A DNA stretch of 64,000 nt from Pteria penguin (GCA_035048485.1 CM068586.1:49812433-49876432); one strand, 5' to 3'. Counted from the stretch's first letter, positions 23,788 through 36,689 are shown. The notes: generated by a model from the sequence alone, not told the origin. Program-made: numbers and translations.

Positions 23788-24680
23788 GGGGGGGGGGTAT
23801 ATAGAAATCACTTTGTCTGTCTGTCTGTCCAGAAAACTTTAACCTTGACCATAACTTTTGAACCAAAAAGGACTGCACGGGTATTCATACTACACATGTA
23901 TATTCCTTGTGGCAAGACCTTTCTTTTGGTACCAAAAGTTTTGACCTTGTGACCTTGACATTCGACTTACTTTTTATAAACTTCCTTAGCCATAACTTTT
24001 GAACCAAAAGAGACTAGGTATTCATACTACACATGTATATTCCTTGTGGCAAGACCTTTCTTTTGGTGCCAAAATTTTTGACCTTGTGACCTTGGCCTTG
24101 ACATTTGACTTACTTTTTAAAAACTTTAACCTTAGCCATAACTTTTGAAAGAAAAGAGATGGGACCTTCATACTGCACATCTGTATTCTTTGTGGCAAGA
24201 CTTTTCTATCGATACCAACATTTTACAGTACTGTACGGGGTAAATCTGCAACTATTCACAAGACTTTATCTTCGCGAGATTGCTGCCCCTGATATATTTG
24301 AGGGGCAGGCTTGGTGTGGTGGTTAAGCGCTTGGCTTGCGGCGCCGACGATCCGGGTTCGATTCCCGGGTTGCGCCACTATGTTTAAGAGGTTGGTAACC
24401 TCCTGCTTCCATGTCGCGATATAACTGAAATATTGTTGAAAGCGACGTAAAACACCAATCAACCAACCAACCCTGATATATTTGTGAATTGAAACTTTAC
24501 CATGTATCTGATGTTTCTGCTTTGAATTGTAAATAGTAGATCTTTTATATTGCACATGAGATTCCTCATGAACAGATCTTTCATTTGAAACCATTACTTT
24601 TGTCCTTGGTCTATGCCCTATTTTGAATTTTGGTGCCGCAGGGGGTATTTGTCCCGTTAGGACAGTTCTAGTTTTCATAG
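23788..24680 (+). repeat. Module D repeat with three ~141-146-bp tandem units, split by a SINE
   Basis: It begins GGGGGGGTATATAGAAATCA, CTTTGTCTGTCTGTCTGTCC. Tandem units each hold CATAACTTTTGAACC, ACTACACATGTATATTCC, TGTGGCAAGACC and GACCTTGTGACCTTG (starts about 23850, 23991 and 24137). It ends TGCCGCAGGGGGTATTTGTC, CCGTTAGGACAGTTCTAG. The end matches 58926-58968 and 32902-32940. Confidence 0.8.
24301..24470 (+). mobile_element. tRNA-derived SINE-1, complete, 14-bp target duplication
   Basis: Head with TGTGGTGGTTAAGCGC and GGTTCGATTCC, body ACTATGTTTAAGAGG, end CCAATCAACCAACCAA. CCCTGATATATTTG is duplicated at 24287-24300 and 24471-24484. It inserted into module D, so it is younger than that copy. 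Confidence 0.93.
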
Positions 24681-24689
24681 TAATTAAAT

Positions 24690-27600
24690 ATAGAAAAACT
24701 ACTTATAGTAACTAGAAAATTTCAAATTCAAGTTTTGAAAAGCATGGTCCAGCCCGCATGTAAGCTTGTTCATATCAAATATGATTTCTTTAATTATGTG
24801 CAGATTGGTATTTTGTTTTGAAGGAATATAATACTATGTGCGTTGAATTGTATCAATAACTTTCCCATAAAAATGTGATTAAATAATCTTGTAAAAAGTT
24901 TTTCTATTTTTATGCAGATCTGACGAAGTCTATGATATCAAGCATCATTGAAACAACTCAGTTCTTTACATAGCACAGATGATGATACAGAATCTGACTT
25001 TAAACCTAGTGAGTATTAATGATAATTAATTACAGCTCCAACTAACAGAATTTTGTGGGTACATGTATATAGGAATCATTCTATCCTTATCTCTGTCTTT
25101 CCATCCAAGTTTGTCCAGATCATAAAATCTCTATGCTTTTGATGTGGTTGATACTTTTTACAAGTGTTACACGATACAATGGTGTGTTCTGACTTGAACC
25201 AAGGTCATATTACTCCAAGGTTCAGGTACACTGACACACTAAGACATAACATAATTTTAAATCTGTTTCATATTTCTGTCAATTGTTTCCAGTGACACAA
25301 GGGTGTGTTATGACCTAGAACCAAGTTTATATTTGCAAGGCTAAATTCCCAGTAAGCCTATACAATATGTTTTTGTTTTCTACAAGAACTTTTCTAGTTC
25401 TACTTATACATAAAACAGTTCCCATACTGGTCTAACATATCCTAAATTAAATTGAGTACTAGTAATATAAATTAGTCATTATAGTGCCAAGTTTTGCTTT
25501 CGCTGACCACTTTTAGTTAATTTATTTATACTGTTAGCAATTTATTAATAGAAATTTAACATGTATAATTTAGATACCACTAATGAAAGCAGATGGAATG
25601 AAATGAATTACATATATACATTTCATATTTCATTTTATAATTATCTGACTTTCAGAAACCTCCAGCTTTATAAAACAAAGATTAGGCTAAAAGTGGATAG
25701 TAGTCAAGAAAAAAGGAGTTCAATTACATGCCCAAATGGATAAAGCACACATTCTAGGTGTATTTGGAAGACAGCTTCAGTGTATGTAATATATAGAGGG
25801 AAACTAACTTCTTTGCTTTGGTATCCGTACTACTGAGCTAAATAAAGACCTGAAAAGTCACAGTGCATAACCAAAGCTTTAGCCTCTTCAGATGTTCTGT
25901 CAATTTGTCAAATACCAGCATTATTAAGAAAAAGCAATTGCAACATGTGCTGAAAAAGTGTAATTTTAATTTTTACTTCTTATAAAAGAACACAAGTCAT
26001 TGTGAAAACTGAAGCATTTCAATAAATAGATATATATAAAAAAAATTTTAAATGATATGAGTAGATGTACAATTCTGTATATGAATTAAAATGATGAAAT
26101 CTGACTCTATGATAGCTGTAAATATTTCAGTTATGATCATGAATACAATCACTTGAACACATACACATTTGTATTTACAAAATATTTCTTAATTCTATAG
26201 CTCCATGGTGACTTCTGCCACATAACTGAGCCAGTAACTCCTCTTTTTTCTTTAATTGTATAAAGGCATTTATATATGAATATGTATATAAATGAATACA
26301 AGTATTACATCATTTAAACACTGAATATATAATTATTTTTTCTTTTATATTTACATATGGGACCATGGATACATATGTAAATGATTTAGCTTGCAATCAA
26401 TATGGGTAATACCAGCTTTAGCCTAGACACTGCCATTATGTTCGAGGTTAAAAGGGTAACCTTCTGTTACCATATTTCAGTATGACTTGTATTGGGTGAA
26501 ATTAAAACACAGAGAAGAAAGGACTTCAGATTTCTGTTAATATTACTTCGGAAAGATTAATCTATTAACCAAATAAGTTCTAAACATCTTAAATGTCAGG
26601 TAGAGCAAGGCCTTCTTAAGAGGTTTCCAAAGAAGGCTACAATATTGCCCTTTACTACTTCTACAGTTCATCACATTAAAAGTTGGTCAGTCAAAACAAC
26701 TTTAGAGTATGGGATCATGAATACTCTTTACCCAATGCCTTCAAAATCCAACCTTTTATTTTGTGTATAACTTGCATAGCACAATAGATTTACCTATGCG
26801 ACAAGGATGAAACATTATGAAATAACATATATACAATGGCTATGAAAGTTTTAGAACAATTCTGACAGCTAGCAGTTTCTAATAAATTTCTGGACATGGG
26901 TGTAGGTCTCCATCTTGACCTTTAATATTTGATACATCTTTCATGACGGCTATGGAAACTTTCTTTTTTCATCGTTTGTCATTTCTGCAAAATTATGAAT
27001 ACATTAATGTGCAATTACAAGAAGACATGCAGTTAATGAAACAAACATGATAAGTAAATTTTAAAGGCTTTCATTATTAATGTTTTATAATCTTTTGTAA
27101 CAATTGATATCAAATAACATCTATAATATGCAATGTAAATAAACTTTCAAATGTGATGCCCTTGACCATTTCTACCATAATACTTCTAAATTCTGTAGAG
27201 TAGCATATAAGAGTTCAAGGTCATATATATCATATTAGCTGTTGCAACTCTAATCTTGCATTCCTTTCTTTTAGCAGTTTGAAAACATTCCTATTATTCT
27301 TTTATTCCTTCTCATTCCGTGGCCTCTAGATTAATTAATTTATGTCATTATTCTAACACTTTCTTGGCTTGCTATTTATTGTTTATATTTTATTATCTAT
27401 TTTATTTTATTATTATTATTATTAGTTTATTATTTATTTGTTAATCTGCTATACTACTATCCTATAATGGAAATGTATATTACATTATAAATAAGCTTAA
27501 GTATCTTCATTCCTAGCTGCCTTGATCTGGGATCAAACCTGGATTTGATAAAGTTAAAAGCTATAGTGTGTTTCAAGCAGGACTGTAGCCTATTTTGTCA

Positions 27601-28480
27601 CTGAGGTTACATGTGTATTTATAAATACTATGATAATATAGATATTATCAAATAGAAATACAATACACATTTACAAGTAAAGTATAATACTGATACTTGT
27701 AACATTTTTTAATCGTCTTTAGTAACAAACACAGTGAGATGATGCTCAGCAAATGCAGTCCTTAGCTTCAATGGAAGAAGAACTCATTTTAACACATTGT
27801 CACATCTCAGATATTTTCGAAAAAAGATAGGGGCCAGTTTTAAAAGTTCTCCATCAATTTTCCTATGACCCACTTTTATCGTACAGAATGACACTTCTCG
27901 TAAAAGACAGCATTATGAAGGGCTGCATTCAAATTTTACTTTCACATAACTTCATGCAGATCTACAGAAATGATGAGATATTATCCAATAAAAATGATAT
28001 TCTGTCATAATAAAATAATATATGGAGGTTGAATTGGTGTTTTTCCAAGAAACATCAGAAAACATTTTATTTCCTTCAGCATTAGATATTCAAAACAATA
28101 TGAAAGGTATGGATAAGAATAATGCAATTGTTGGAGAAAGAAAAAAAAAGGGGGGGGGGGTATTTATTGAATTGGACATGTGAGTAAATGTTGTCTTCAA
28201 GGCAAATAAATTTGTGAATCAGAATCTACTACAGTGTGCTATAAATAACTATAACTGTTACAAATAAAATGCTTATAAGTGAAGACAACAAACGGGAACA
28301 GAAGTGTGTGTGTGTGTGTGTGTGTGCCGGGGGTGGCTAACTCCCAAAACACTATTCCTTTTTTTTTCTTGTTCCTTCAGTGGGTAAATTACAATTTATT
28401 ATAGATGTAACTAGGCTGTTATATATACATGTACTCCACTTTGTTGTGATAACGTTATGATCAAAATACAATACTGTCAC
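24690..28480. other. No gene seen
   Basis: Long AT-rich DNA with short ORFs only. It contains the module A copy at 26196-26252, (ATT)n near 27405-27425, a G run near 28150 and (GT)n at 28307-28326. Confidence 0.45.
26196..26252 (+). repeat. Isolated module A repeat
   Basis: TATAGCTCCATGGTGACTTC to CTCCTCTTTTTTCTTT, nearly identical to 2703-2758 but with no recognisable PLE sequence on either side. This suggests the module can spread or survive alone. Confidence 0.85.
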
Positions 28481-28483
28481 AGT

Positions 28484-29335
28484 ATTCAAATTCAAATTCT
28501 TTATTGGTGTATCACATCTAATCTTACAATGGTTGTTGCCTAAGAATAAACGAACAAACAATATGACAGTATAAGGCGTATATGGCAGTAGAGTGTCATA
28601 CAGTATTAATCTGCCTGTGTTAAAATTAAGGGTCTTTAAATGTTGGAGAGAATGCCCACAGAACGATACAGTGCTATACTGGCATGAGCCCAATAGCAAA
28701 TACAAAAATACAGAGGTATAAAAATGATACATAGTTCAAAAATGGTATAGAGAGATTACAGTATATTAATGTGTATTTATAATGCGTAGCGAGTCCTCTC
28801 AGTACGAGACACATTAAATAAAACTATGTGTGTAATGACTCACATCTAATTTTTAACAAGGTTAGTATGTAATTAGATGTTGCCTTTAACACTAGCACTC
28901 TCATCATTAAACAATAAAGATGTTTTGACCCTGAATTGAAAAAACAAAATCTATTATAACGTTTAGACATTGAGTCAATGAAAATATTTCTTTCATTTTC
29001 ATATTTACAACATTCTCATAAGAAGTGGGTTTCAACAATATTATCAGTACAGACTTTACACAGTCTGTCATTTTTATTTATATTAATATATCTTCCTCTT
29101 TCAATTTAGGGCTTGTGAGCCCTACGTCTAATTTTGCCAAGGTCCCTCTATCAAGTTTAGATGGAATTATATCAATATATGGTGCTCTATGGTTAAATTT
29201 ATAGATACAATTTTTATAAAATTCTAATTTTTCTGAAAAAAAATTCTGTGAAAAAATTCTTTATGAGCCCCTTTTTGGGGCCCCTCGATCCAACCACGTT
29301 GGACAACTGTGGCATAACTGTGACATAAATCTTTA
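28484..29335 (-). pseudogene. Non-LTR retrotransposon 3' end (CR1/Jockey-like)
   Basis: On the - strand a C-terminal ORF2 stretch reads GTLAKLDVGLTSPKLKE, then (after a shift) GRYININKNDRLCKVC and VETHFL followed by an in-frame TGA and ECCKYENERN. This is the cysteine-containing region that follows RT in many LINEs, R-C-x2-C with a downstream H/C pair. It is followed by 3' non-coding DNA ending in CAATAAAGAATTTGAATTTG near 28484, a typical short-repeat tail. The RT domain itself is missing, so it is a 5'-truncated copy. Clade assignment is tentative. Confidence 0.7.
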
Positions 29336-30382
29336 AAATATTCATTGTATAAAGTCAAATTACTTATGACAGTATTACCTATCATCTTTTTCTGTGCCTT
29401 TGTGTAGTTAGTGTGTACTTACACATCTAAAAGTGTCTATAGAGTTGATAAAACACGTTTTACGAAGTTATACTAACCGTTACACTCGAGGTCTTTGTTT
29501 TTGTCACGTGATATGCTGACCCGATCCACATGCATGTCAAATGTTGAGTAAATGGTGAGGATAACGGACATTTCTCAATTTTTCAGGTTCTCATAAACGC
29601 GTTTATGTCGGCAACAGAGCCGACTTTCGATTTAATGTAACTGTATTTTGTAGTTTTATCGTATTAAGCTTCAGATAAGTAAATGATACATAACATTTAT
29701 GAAATACCAATTCTGACAGCTAGTGCAACTTTAAGGGGACTCCTTGATTACATATGGAAATGAAGAACGAATATAAAGGTTCAAGCGAACAACGTCCACC
29801 AGATCAGCATCACGCCGTTCATGTATCTCTTGAACCCCTTAACTTACCATACTGCTACAAACCTTAAGACCAAGAAACCGTTAGACGAAGGCGCTCACAC
29901 AATGTGGTAAAAATCAGATGAAAGCATTACACGTCATCGAAGTTGTTATGAAAGAGCAAAACTGAATCTGACTATGCTTCAAACATTGGTAAAAGTTAAT
30001 AAAATGTTAAGTCTAATATTCATCGTGCTTACTGATGCACCGTTACCTTCAACATTACTAATGCCAAAAACAGCATGGCCAAATTGTTTATCATTACCAC
30101 AAAATGACAGGAGACAAATATAGACGATGTAAATAGATCTCTGGCACACAATAAATCATAAACTCATGTTGTAAACGCAACCGAAAACAAACAAGCGACA
30201 AAAATCATGATCTTTGAAGCAAAACCGAGACAGTAAGCAAATCCTAGAAAAACTGAACAAAGAATGGGTTATAATGCTCCTCCTCTGTAAAACAAATCAA
30301 AATCAAATCAAATCAAACTATCAAATGTTAGTAAAGCAAAACTTCATCCCTTTAACTGGATTACAGGAGCAGATAGTCAGAG
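29336..30382. other. No gene seen
   Basis: Only short ORFs. A run of CAAATCAAAT repeats lies at about 30292-30318. Confidence 0.4.
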
Positions 30383-30650
30383 AATGATAGTCCGAGATTC
30401 TCTGCCCTTCTCCCACTTTCGATATCGGCTGTTTGTAGGAGTGTTTATCAAAAGTTGGACTTTTAGCGATACAGGTACAGGTTGCAAGTTCCTTGTGCAA
30501 AAGTTTATTTGTCGCCTGATACTTGCACATCCCGATACCTGCTGGTATCGCTAAAATTCCAGCTTTTGATGAGCAATGTCTCTCTGGCCCTCTTTCACAA
30601 ACAGCCGATATCAAAAGTGAGAAGAGGGCAGAGAATCTCAGACTAAGGAG
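30383..30650. repeat. Foldback element with ~110-bp inverted arms
   Basis: Left arm words GAGATTCTCTGCCCTTCTCC, CGATATCGGCTGTTTGT, ATCAAAAGTTGGAC and TTTTAGCGATAC are all found inverted in the right arm (GATATCAAAAGTGAGAAGAG, AACAGCCGATATC, CCAGCTTTTGATGAG, GGTATCGCTAAAA). The loop is short. The long ORF over it is an artefact of the inverted repeat. Confidence 0.85.
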
Positions 30651-32136
30651 CAGAGTACTGGATATGTCATATGATAGCTCATATTTAAAGAGTTAGAACA
30701 GGTATAGAAATACCAAACAGGAATTGAGTACTATTTTATGGCCAGCAGGTTAGGAACCGTTGAAACAATACAGTTTTCATTACAGGAAATCAGTGGAGGG
30801 GGCTAAACATGTGTAAAGAAACCTTTAGATAGGTAAAAGAATGAATAAAAGCAATTACTTTTCAGATAAATTGAATAGAAACTCGAATTCTGGAATTATT
30901 AGACTAGGGAAGTTAAGATCTCATACACTGATTAACACAATTAATATAAGTAAGAAAATATTCAATAATTTGCCAAGAAAACCTGCTAGTTAAGATTATC
31001 CCTACCTTAGAAGCCACAGACTGAAAACCACTAAACGCTTCAGGTCAAGCAATCAATACCCTATACTATAAACCCATTTTTCTCAAAAGATCTATGTGAC
31101 ATTATGATTCAATAGAATTTGATTTTGGGAAAAGATATGCTCAAGAAATGTGATGTATTTTTCCAAGACTCCACAAAACAGTAATTAAAAATCAGGTAGA
31201 TGCTGTGGCTGCATGTCACGTGACATTTAATGAAGGCTTCCGAAAGTCAATAGAAATTGACATAGGACAATGAAGATAAAGAAAGGGTCGAACTAATAGA
31301 ACAACCAGAGAGATACAAGATACGAAAAACAGAAGTACTCAAACGGAACAAGGATTTATTCGCTTAGAAAGATACAGACATTGTCAAAGCAAGGATTGAC
31401 ACAGCCGAGGAACAGACCGTATGAAAAAGTAGACTGTAAATTACGTCTTTGAACAAATGAAAAATTGAAGACAAAAAATACATGTATATGAGGTGCTTGA
31501 AGCTAAATTTATTGAACGATTAAAATCACCATGGTCATTCAGCAGAACGATGGAAATGATAGGATGTGTGCAGAGTTATGCGACCAATATCTTTTCCCTT
31601 GCCACTGACTGATAACATCTTGTCACTCCTTGGAATTGCGAAATATTTCTCAGCGTTACACTAAGAGTTGATACTGAAAGAACCAACATGGGGATGATAG
31701 CAAATAAAAGGCAACGTTTTTCGCATTTAAAACGGGGTTGTTTCATTCGGTTTAGTCTGAATATGGCACCTAATACTATTCCAAGCAATTATCAATATCG
31801 TATTACAAGAAAGCGAGGAACTCGCAATCGCTTACTTTGATCATATTTTGATACTATCCACGGACGAGGAAAAATATATTAGACACAGGAATTATTACTA
31901 TAGAATAGGGAAAGCAATCACAGATCAAGAGAAAGAGACGACATTGTAGTAGTAGTAGTAGTAGTAGCTAAAGTAATAGTAATTTTCTTCATAGGTACAG
32001 ACATTTAATACCAAGGGATCGTTTCAGTGAAATTTCTTCACATTTACAAAGAAACATAACTCCTATGAATATTTCAGCTGTATTTTCTAGAATACCTCAT
32101 CATGATGAAATTTGATTTTTTCCTGAATATAAACTA
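30651..32136. other. No gene seen
   Basis: A (TAG)n run lies at 31943-31968. No recognisable coding or repeat family. Confidence 0.4.
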
Positions 32137-32940
32137 GAGCTCTCCTTACGGGACAAATACCTCCCGCAAAAAGTTGAATAAGCAATAATTCATCCCAAAA
32201 TACATCACTAGTATAAGTGTAATGGATGTCCCACTTGCACATTTTGAGTTATAATCAATGAAAACAATCTAGTTTGTGTGCACTCTGATTTTGACCTTTT
32301 TAGATATGATCTTGGTTCAAGGTCATTACACATTCTTGATTCATGGACAACAATTGTGTAAAATAGTATTTCCCTCCAAATTAAATGGAAGAAGTTACGA
32401 CTCGGGCAAAACTTCTGTCTGTGTATGACCCTGACCTTCTAGATTTGACCTTGGTTCAATACAATTTTTAAAATACCCCCCCCCCCCCCACAAGTAAAAG
32501 GAAGACATGCCTCGGACGAGTTTAATGGACAGACACACAACACGCTCGGTACAATGTGTTACACGCCCATGGATCATGGAAAACAACTGTGTGAAATATT
32601 ATCCAGATCCTACGTATACATAGCAATAATGAGTTATGATCCGTACAATGATTTGACAATGCGTGCACTGTGACCTTACCTTGGAGATATATTCTTGAGT
32701 CAAGGTCATGAAACACCCTTGGGTCATGGAAATTGTGTGATATAATTTCCAAATCCATCTTGGCAGTAAAAAATTATGGCCCGAACAAGGATTTTGGCTA
32801 TGAAAGCACTGTGTCATTGAAGATATGACCTTGGGATATCCATACACTTTTACCAGTAATGTATCGTGGGATGAATTATTGCATGTTGCAATTTTGTTGC
32901 CGCGGGGGATATTTGTCCCTTTAGGACAGCTTTAATTGAC
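32137..32940. mobile_element. ~0.8-kb element flanked by inverted module D ends
   Basis: The left end reads CTAGAGCTCTCCTTACGGGA then AATACCTCCCGC and AATAATTCATCCCA. The right end is its inverse (TGGGATGAATTATTGC, CGCGGGGGATATTTGTCCC, TTTAGGACAGCTTTAA). The interior has several GACCTTGGTTCAAGGTCAT-type words, low-complexity ORFs and a C run at 32478-32490. I see no transposase. Confidence 0.65.
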
Positions 32941-33132
32941 CTAGTATCACTAGAAAGTCCCAAAAGGCTAGCATAGGTCGGGTGAGAGGTAAAGATATTT
33001 ATATTCAAGAAGGTCAATTGCATGTATACTCATCCATCCCATCAAACGGATTCTGGAGGGTCGTGGACAATGATAATGTGGATAAGTTAGTTAAGTTGTT
33101 TTCATATTCTAATTGATCTATTTTTCCATTCA

Positions 33133-33715
33133 TTTTACAGTATGATAATGCTTCCAGTCAGGTAAAGAATATATTAAATGAAATTTTGGTATTCAGTATC
33201 GCCCAAGAAAAGCAAAAGAGTACAACAAATAATTCAATCCAATTAGTAGTAGAACAAGAGGAACCTAATGAAGAAACTGTGCTATATTCAATCTGTCTTC
33301 AGGGTTTGTATAGAGAGGGGTGCAAAGGGTGGTCTGAACGAGTAGTAGAAATGGCTATTCTTCAGTATTATACAAAACGTTAGAAGAATTCATTGCCTAG
33401 AAGGACATGGTCTCGATGCCTAAAAAGTTCCTACAATTTGTTCAAAAAGTTACCAAAGAAAAGAAAAATAAAGTCACCTTGCAAGAACGTTATGCTCGAT
33501 TACTGTAATCATTATTGGTACTATTTATTCGTGGCATGTTACTACCAAACAGTCGCAATTCGCTCTTATAACGGACAAGAAAGTTCCAGAACTATATTAA
33601 CCAGACATGCCATGGACAACTAGTATATCATTTGTTTTGGATTTCTTCAAAAGGGGTCAGTTTGATAAGCCATTTCAAATCTGGAATGCAGGCGATACGG
33701 GCTTCATAATGAGCA
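33133..33715 (+). pseudogene. Unrecognised degenerate coding stretch
   Basis: After a possible splice acceptor (CATTTTACAG near 33141) the frame gives ASSQVKNILNEILVFSIAQE and ends ...ILQYYTKR at 33383. After that, fragments in other frames look protein-like (MPKKFLQFVQKVTKEKKNK; WTTSISFVLDFFKRGQF; FQIWNAGDTGFIM). The last words faintly resemble the N-x-D-E-T-G-F segment of pogo/CENP-B-like DDE transposases, but this is not enough to name it. Confidence 0.3.
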
Positions 33716-34267
33716 GATAGGCGGGGAAAGTAATCGTCCATCGAGTAGCGCTGCATCCGTACCTCTCATAGCATCCATCAAGCAGTGTCTTGCCTCATCG
33801 TGAATTTGCCAATCTTAATTTATCCAAGAAGCAGATCGATGAACGCATGCAACCACTGACAAGATCTCTATTTACCACATCAGACTGCATCGATATGGAA
33901 CTCTGCTAGAGGTTCCTTATGCATTTTTCCAGTCATGTAGCAACCATTGATTTTCCTGACATTTTAGGAGGCCATAAAGGTATTCGATTTAACTGGCAAC
34001 AGATCACCAAGTTACAAGAAATAATTCCAAAAGCAACATAATTAATGCAGCCTAAGATGAAGGAGAAACATGATATCAATAACAATTTTTATCAGCGTTT
34101 TTAAGTAAAATAACTTCATTACAACAATTGCGCATCAGTGTTCATGAGCAACTAATCAGAATCCAGAAGGATGGCCTGTGATAATTTTCAAAGTATTTTT
34201 CTCAAGGTTCCACGAAAAAATTTAAAATAAGTTCTCTGATTGCGGCGAGTTCATTTGTGCTAAGCGC

Positions 34268-34400
34268 CTTCAAAACGGTTAACTAAACCAATGGAGAGAG
34301 GTTTATTCCTTTAATTGACCGTCATAAGTCGATATCGTAACTGCAGTACGACCGAATACTTTCAATGTCGTTTTCTATGTATATAAGACTATTATCCTCT
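34268..34400 (+). repeat. Module E fragment, no ORF attached
   Basis: AACGGTTAACTAAACCA, AATTGACCGTCATAAGTCGA, TATCGTAACTGCAGTACGAC. It matches 2560-2660. The rest of 33716-35735 has no recognisable gene. Confidence 0.65.
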
Positions 34401-35732
34401 TTTATGTCCTTTGTGATTGTGTCATATATCTTAGATGTCTTCTGGAGTTAAGTGACTATGGCACTAACAGCAATGTACCTTAGCAGACGGACCACTTAAT
34501 TTCAGAGACCAGGTACCCCGGAGGAGTAATGGCCTTTACAGAAAACGCAAATATAACTCAGGGTTTGAAGCCTGTTATACAATTCATACATTTGCACTAG
34601 GGCCTCCGTTTGCAATAAATAATTCATCACCTAAATTCCTGCAATTTCTGACATCCTGGTGCACGGAAAGCTTTGTCCTCTTTTTCTCTTATGCGTGATA
34701 AAGCATATCTGTCGAATGTTAACCAGATCGATTATCAGGTAAAGTAGGATTGCACTTAAATTTGTTAAATGCAAATGCAAGTAGATGAGTGTTTCACCAT
34801 ACAATTTGCCATTTATATAGATAAAGTCGCTTGAACAAGGAACCTGCAATAGTATTGCGACCATGATGGAAAGGATCAATTGGATTTTTCAGTCAATTTT
34901 TACAAAATCTTTGTTTCTGATAAGGTAAGTAGTATAATTATTTTGTGGAATTTACCAGGTGTGAACTTAGGAACAAGGTCTGAGAAAAGGACTTCTCCAG
35001 GTAGTATTGACAAAATAAACATTCTTATACTTTTTGTTGCATATAGGTAAAGTAACATACAATGCGTAATTGTCTTTCCACTTTTTGTGTGTCCCTTCGT
35101 TAATTTCCGGTTGTTTTTTTTTTATCCTTGCTTCATATCAACATCCCTTCAGTTTGTTTGGTTTTAGCCTAGGGGTGTGCTTTTCTTACCTATAAAATGT
35201 AAATCAGCCACTAAGACGTCAATACAGTAGTCGCATTCTCTCCGATTTACACAAATTTTCACAACGTTTTGGTTTGCGCAATAGGTTTCTTTTTTTTAGT
35301 TGAGATGTAGTCTTAACCACTATTATTAAACAAAAAGTCACAAGAAAAACACAAAATGGATTGCAGTTTTATGTAACATTTCTATCCTCTTATTAACATC
35401 CAGTAATGAAATACTCGTAAAAGTGTTTTAGCTCAGAATGACATGAGGAAGTCTAGATTTGAGATTTTCAAATTTGCTGTAGTGGATTATGTGACTCTAC
35501 ACTTGTCTAATATACTCGGATGCAGATTTGAAGTTGTACTCTGATGCACTAGACAAGCACATTCATTCAAGTGATAAACTTTAGTAAATTGCCTTCAAAA
35601 TTAACGCTTCATATGTTTAAGTAGATCTGTCTTCTAGAGCACTCCTCACGTTGCAACAAATTAAATTTTCGCATTAGGTTATTTAATTACTAAGTTTTAA
35701 TAACATAATATGAACGAATATTTTATTATGAA

Positions 35733-35738
<6 letters not shown>

Positions 35739-35821
<83 letters not shown>
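35739..35821. repeat. (AT)n microsatellite
   Basis: A pure TA run immediately beside module A and a PLE fragment, consistent with the microsatellite bias reported for Naiads. Confidence 0.95.
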
Positions 35822-35825
<4 letters not shown>

Positions 35826-35852
35826 CATAATATATATATAATACATAAGATA

Positions 35853-35905
35853 TAAGAGGAGTTACTGGCTCAGTTATGTGACAGAAGTCACCATGGAGCT
35901 ATACA
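35853..35905 (-). repeat. Module A repeat, inverted
   Basis: AGAGGAGTTACTGGCTCAG to CACCATGGAGCTATA. It lies directly upstream of an RT fragment on the opposite strand. Confidence 0.85.
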
Positions 35906-35912
35906 ATAAGAA

Positions 35913-36097
35913 CAATAATTCATACTAATATTTACGATACACGCGAGACTTATGGATTTCCTATCGTAAATTTCCCTTATTTGCATGGTGATGTCGCTAA
36001 ACTCCCATCATATGACATCTGTATATCTCAGTTGGTTCGTTATGAGAATTCGTTGTCAAATTTACATACAGATATAATTTTCAAAGAAAGTTTTTGA
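35913..36097 (+). pseudogene. Naiad RT C-terminal fragment (PLE-1 family)
   Basis: About 60 codons ending in TGA at 36095. TNIYDTRETYGFPIVNF, PYLHGDVAKLPSYDI and ISQLVRYENSL follow PLE-1 residue by residue at 5562-5673 and extend past the PLE-1 truncation. The RT palm is absent. A 3' segment AATAAATATAGAACATAT follows, interrupted by a MITE. Confidence 0.85.
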
Positions 36098-36138
36098 CAT
36101 AGAAGGCAACAACATTTGTAATAAATATAGAACATATT

Positions 36139-36270
36139 AGTGGCGGATCCAGAATTTCCGAAAATGGGGGCCCAAATGGGTATTAGCCAAACTTCTCATT
36201 TTTGGTGCAAAATCTGGATTTTTACTAGTAAAGTAACAAAAGGGGGGGGGGCCCTCTAAATCCGCTACTG
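36139..36270. mobile_element. Small hAT-like MITE inside PLE 3' sequence
   Basis: Inverted ends AGTGGCGGATCCAGA and (reverse complement) AGTAGCGGATTTAGA. It is non-coding with a G run, about 132 bp. Without it, AGAACATAT joins CTTTTAATTTAGTGCACC as at the 39.4 kb locus. The target duplication is not clear; hAT is suggested by end sequence only. Confidence 0.7.
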
Positions 36271-36282
36271 TATATATATCTT

Positions 36283-36340
36283 TTAATTTAGTGCACCATA
36301 TGCGCATTTCGACAAGTTATGTCTTAACCGTTTAATGTTA
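36283..36340 (-). pseudogene. Decayed hammerhead ribozyme
   Basis: On the - strand GACATAACTTGTCGAAATGC, GCATATGGTGCAC matches the core at 39322-39353, but the CUGANGA box is lost (GGTTAA in its place). It follows the RT fragment and is antisense to it. Confidence 0.8.
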
Positions 36341-36594
36341 GGAAATCGAATGTAAACATAGTCTGAGTTGAAATGTAAATATTTCTAATGGCATGAAACA
36401 CTATACTCCTTGTGTCCATGAGAATGTTATTTGACGTAATGATAGACAAATATCCATAAACCAATTTAACATTTCCTTGTACGGACAGAGAACGATGTAG
36501 CAACAGCAACAACTACGGAAACATATTATCCTGGCGGTAAAATACGAAAATAACTGGTGTAACCTGACTGTAATACTAACAACCATGTACCACA

Positions 36595-36685
36595 GTTGAC
36601 GTTCACGGACCCCTGAAATTCCGAGGCGAGACCAGGTGCCCGGTATGAGCGAACGTCTCCTGTTTTGCTTGAAACACCCGCCGTG
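36595..36685 (-). repeat. Module C repeat
   Basis: On the - strand: GGAGACGTTCGCTCATACC, GGGCACCTGGTCTCGCCTC, GGAATTTCAGGGGTCCGTG. Several overlapping ORFs here are artefacts. Confidence 0.75.
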
Positions 36686-36689
36686 AATG

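Noticed and set aside
30321..30614. 97-codon ORF on the - strand
   Set aside because: It is entirely within the foldback element and contains both arms.
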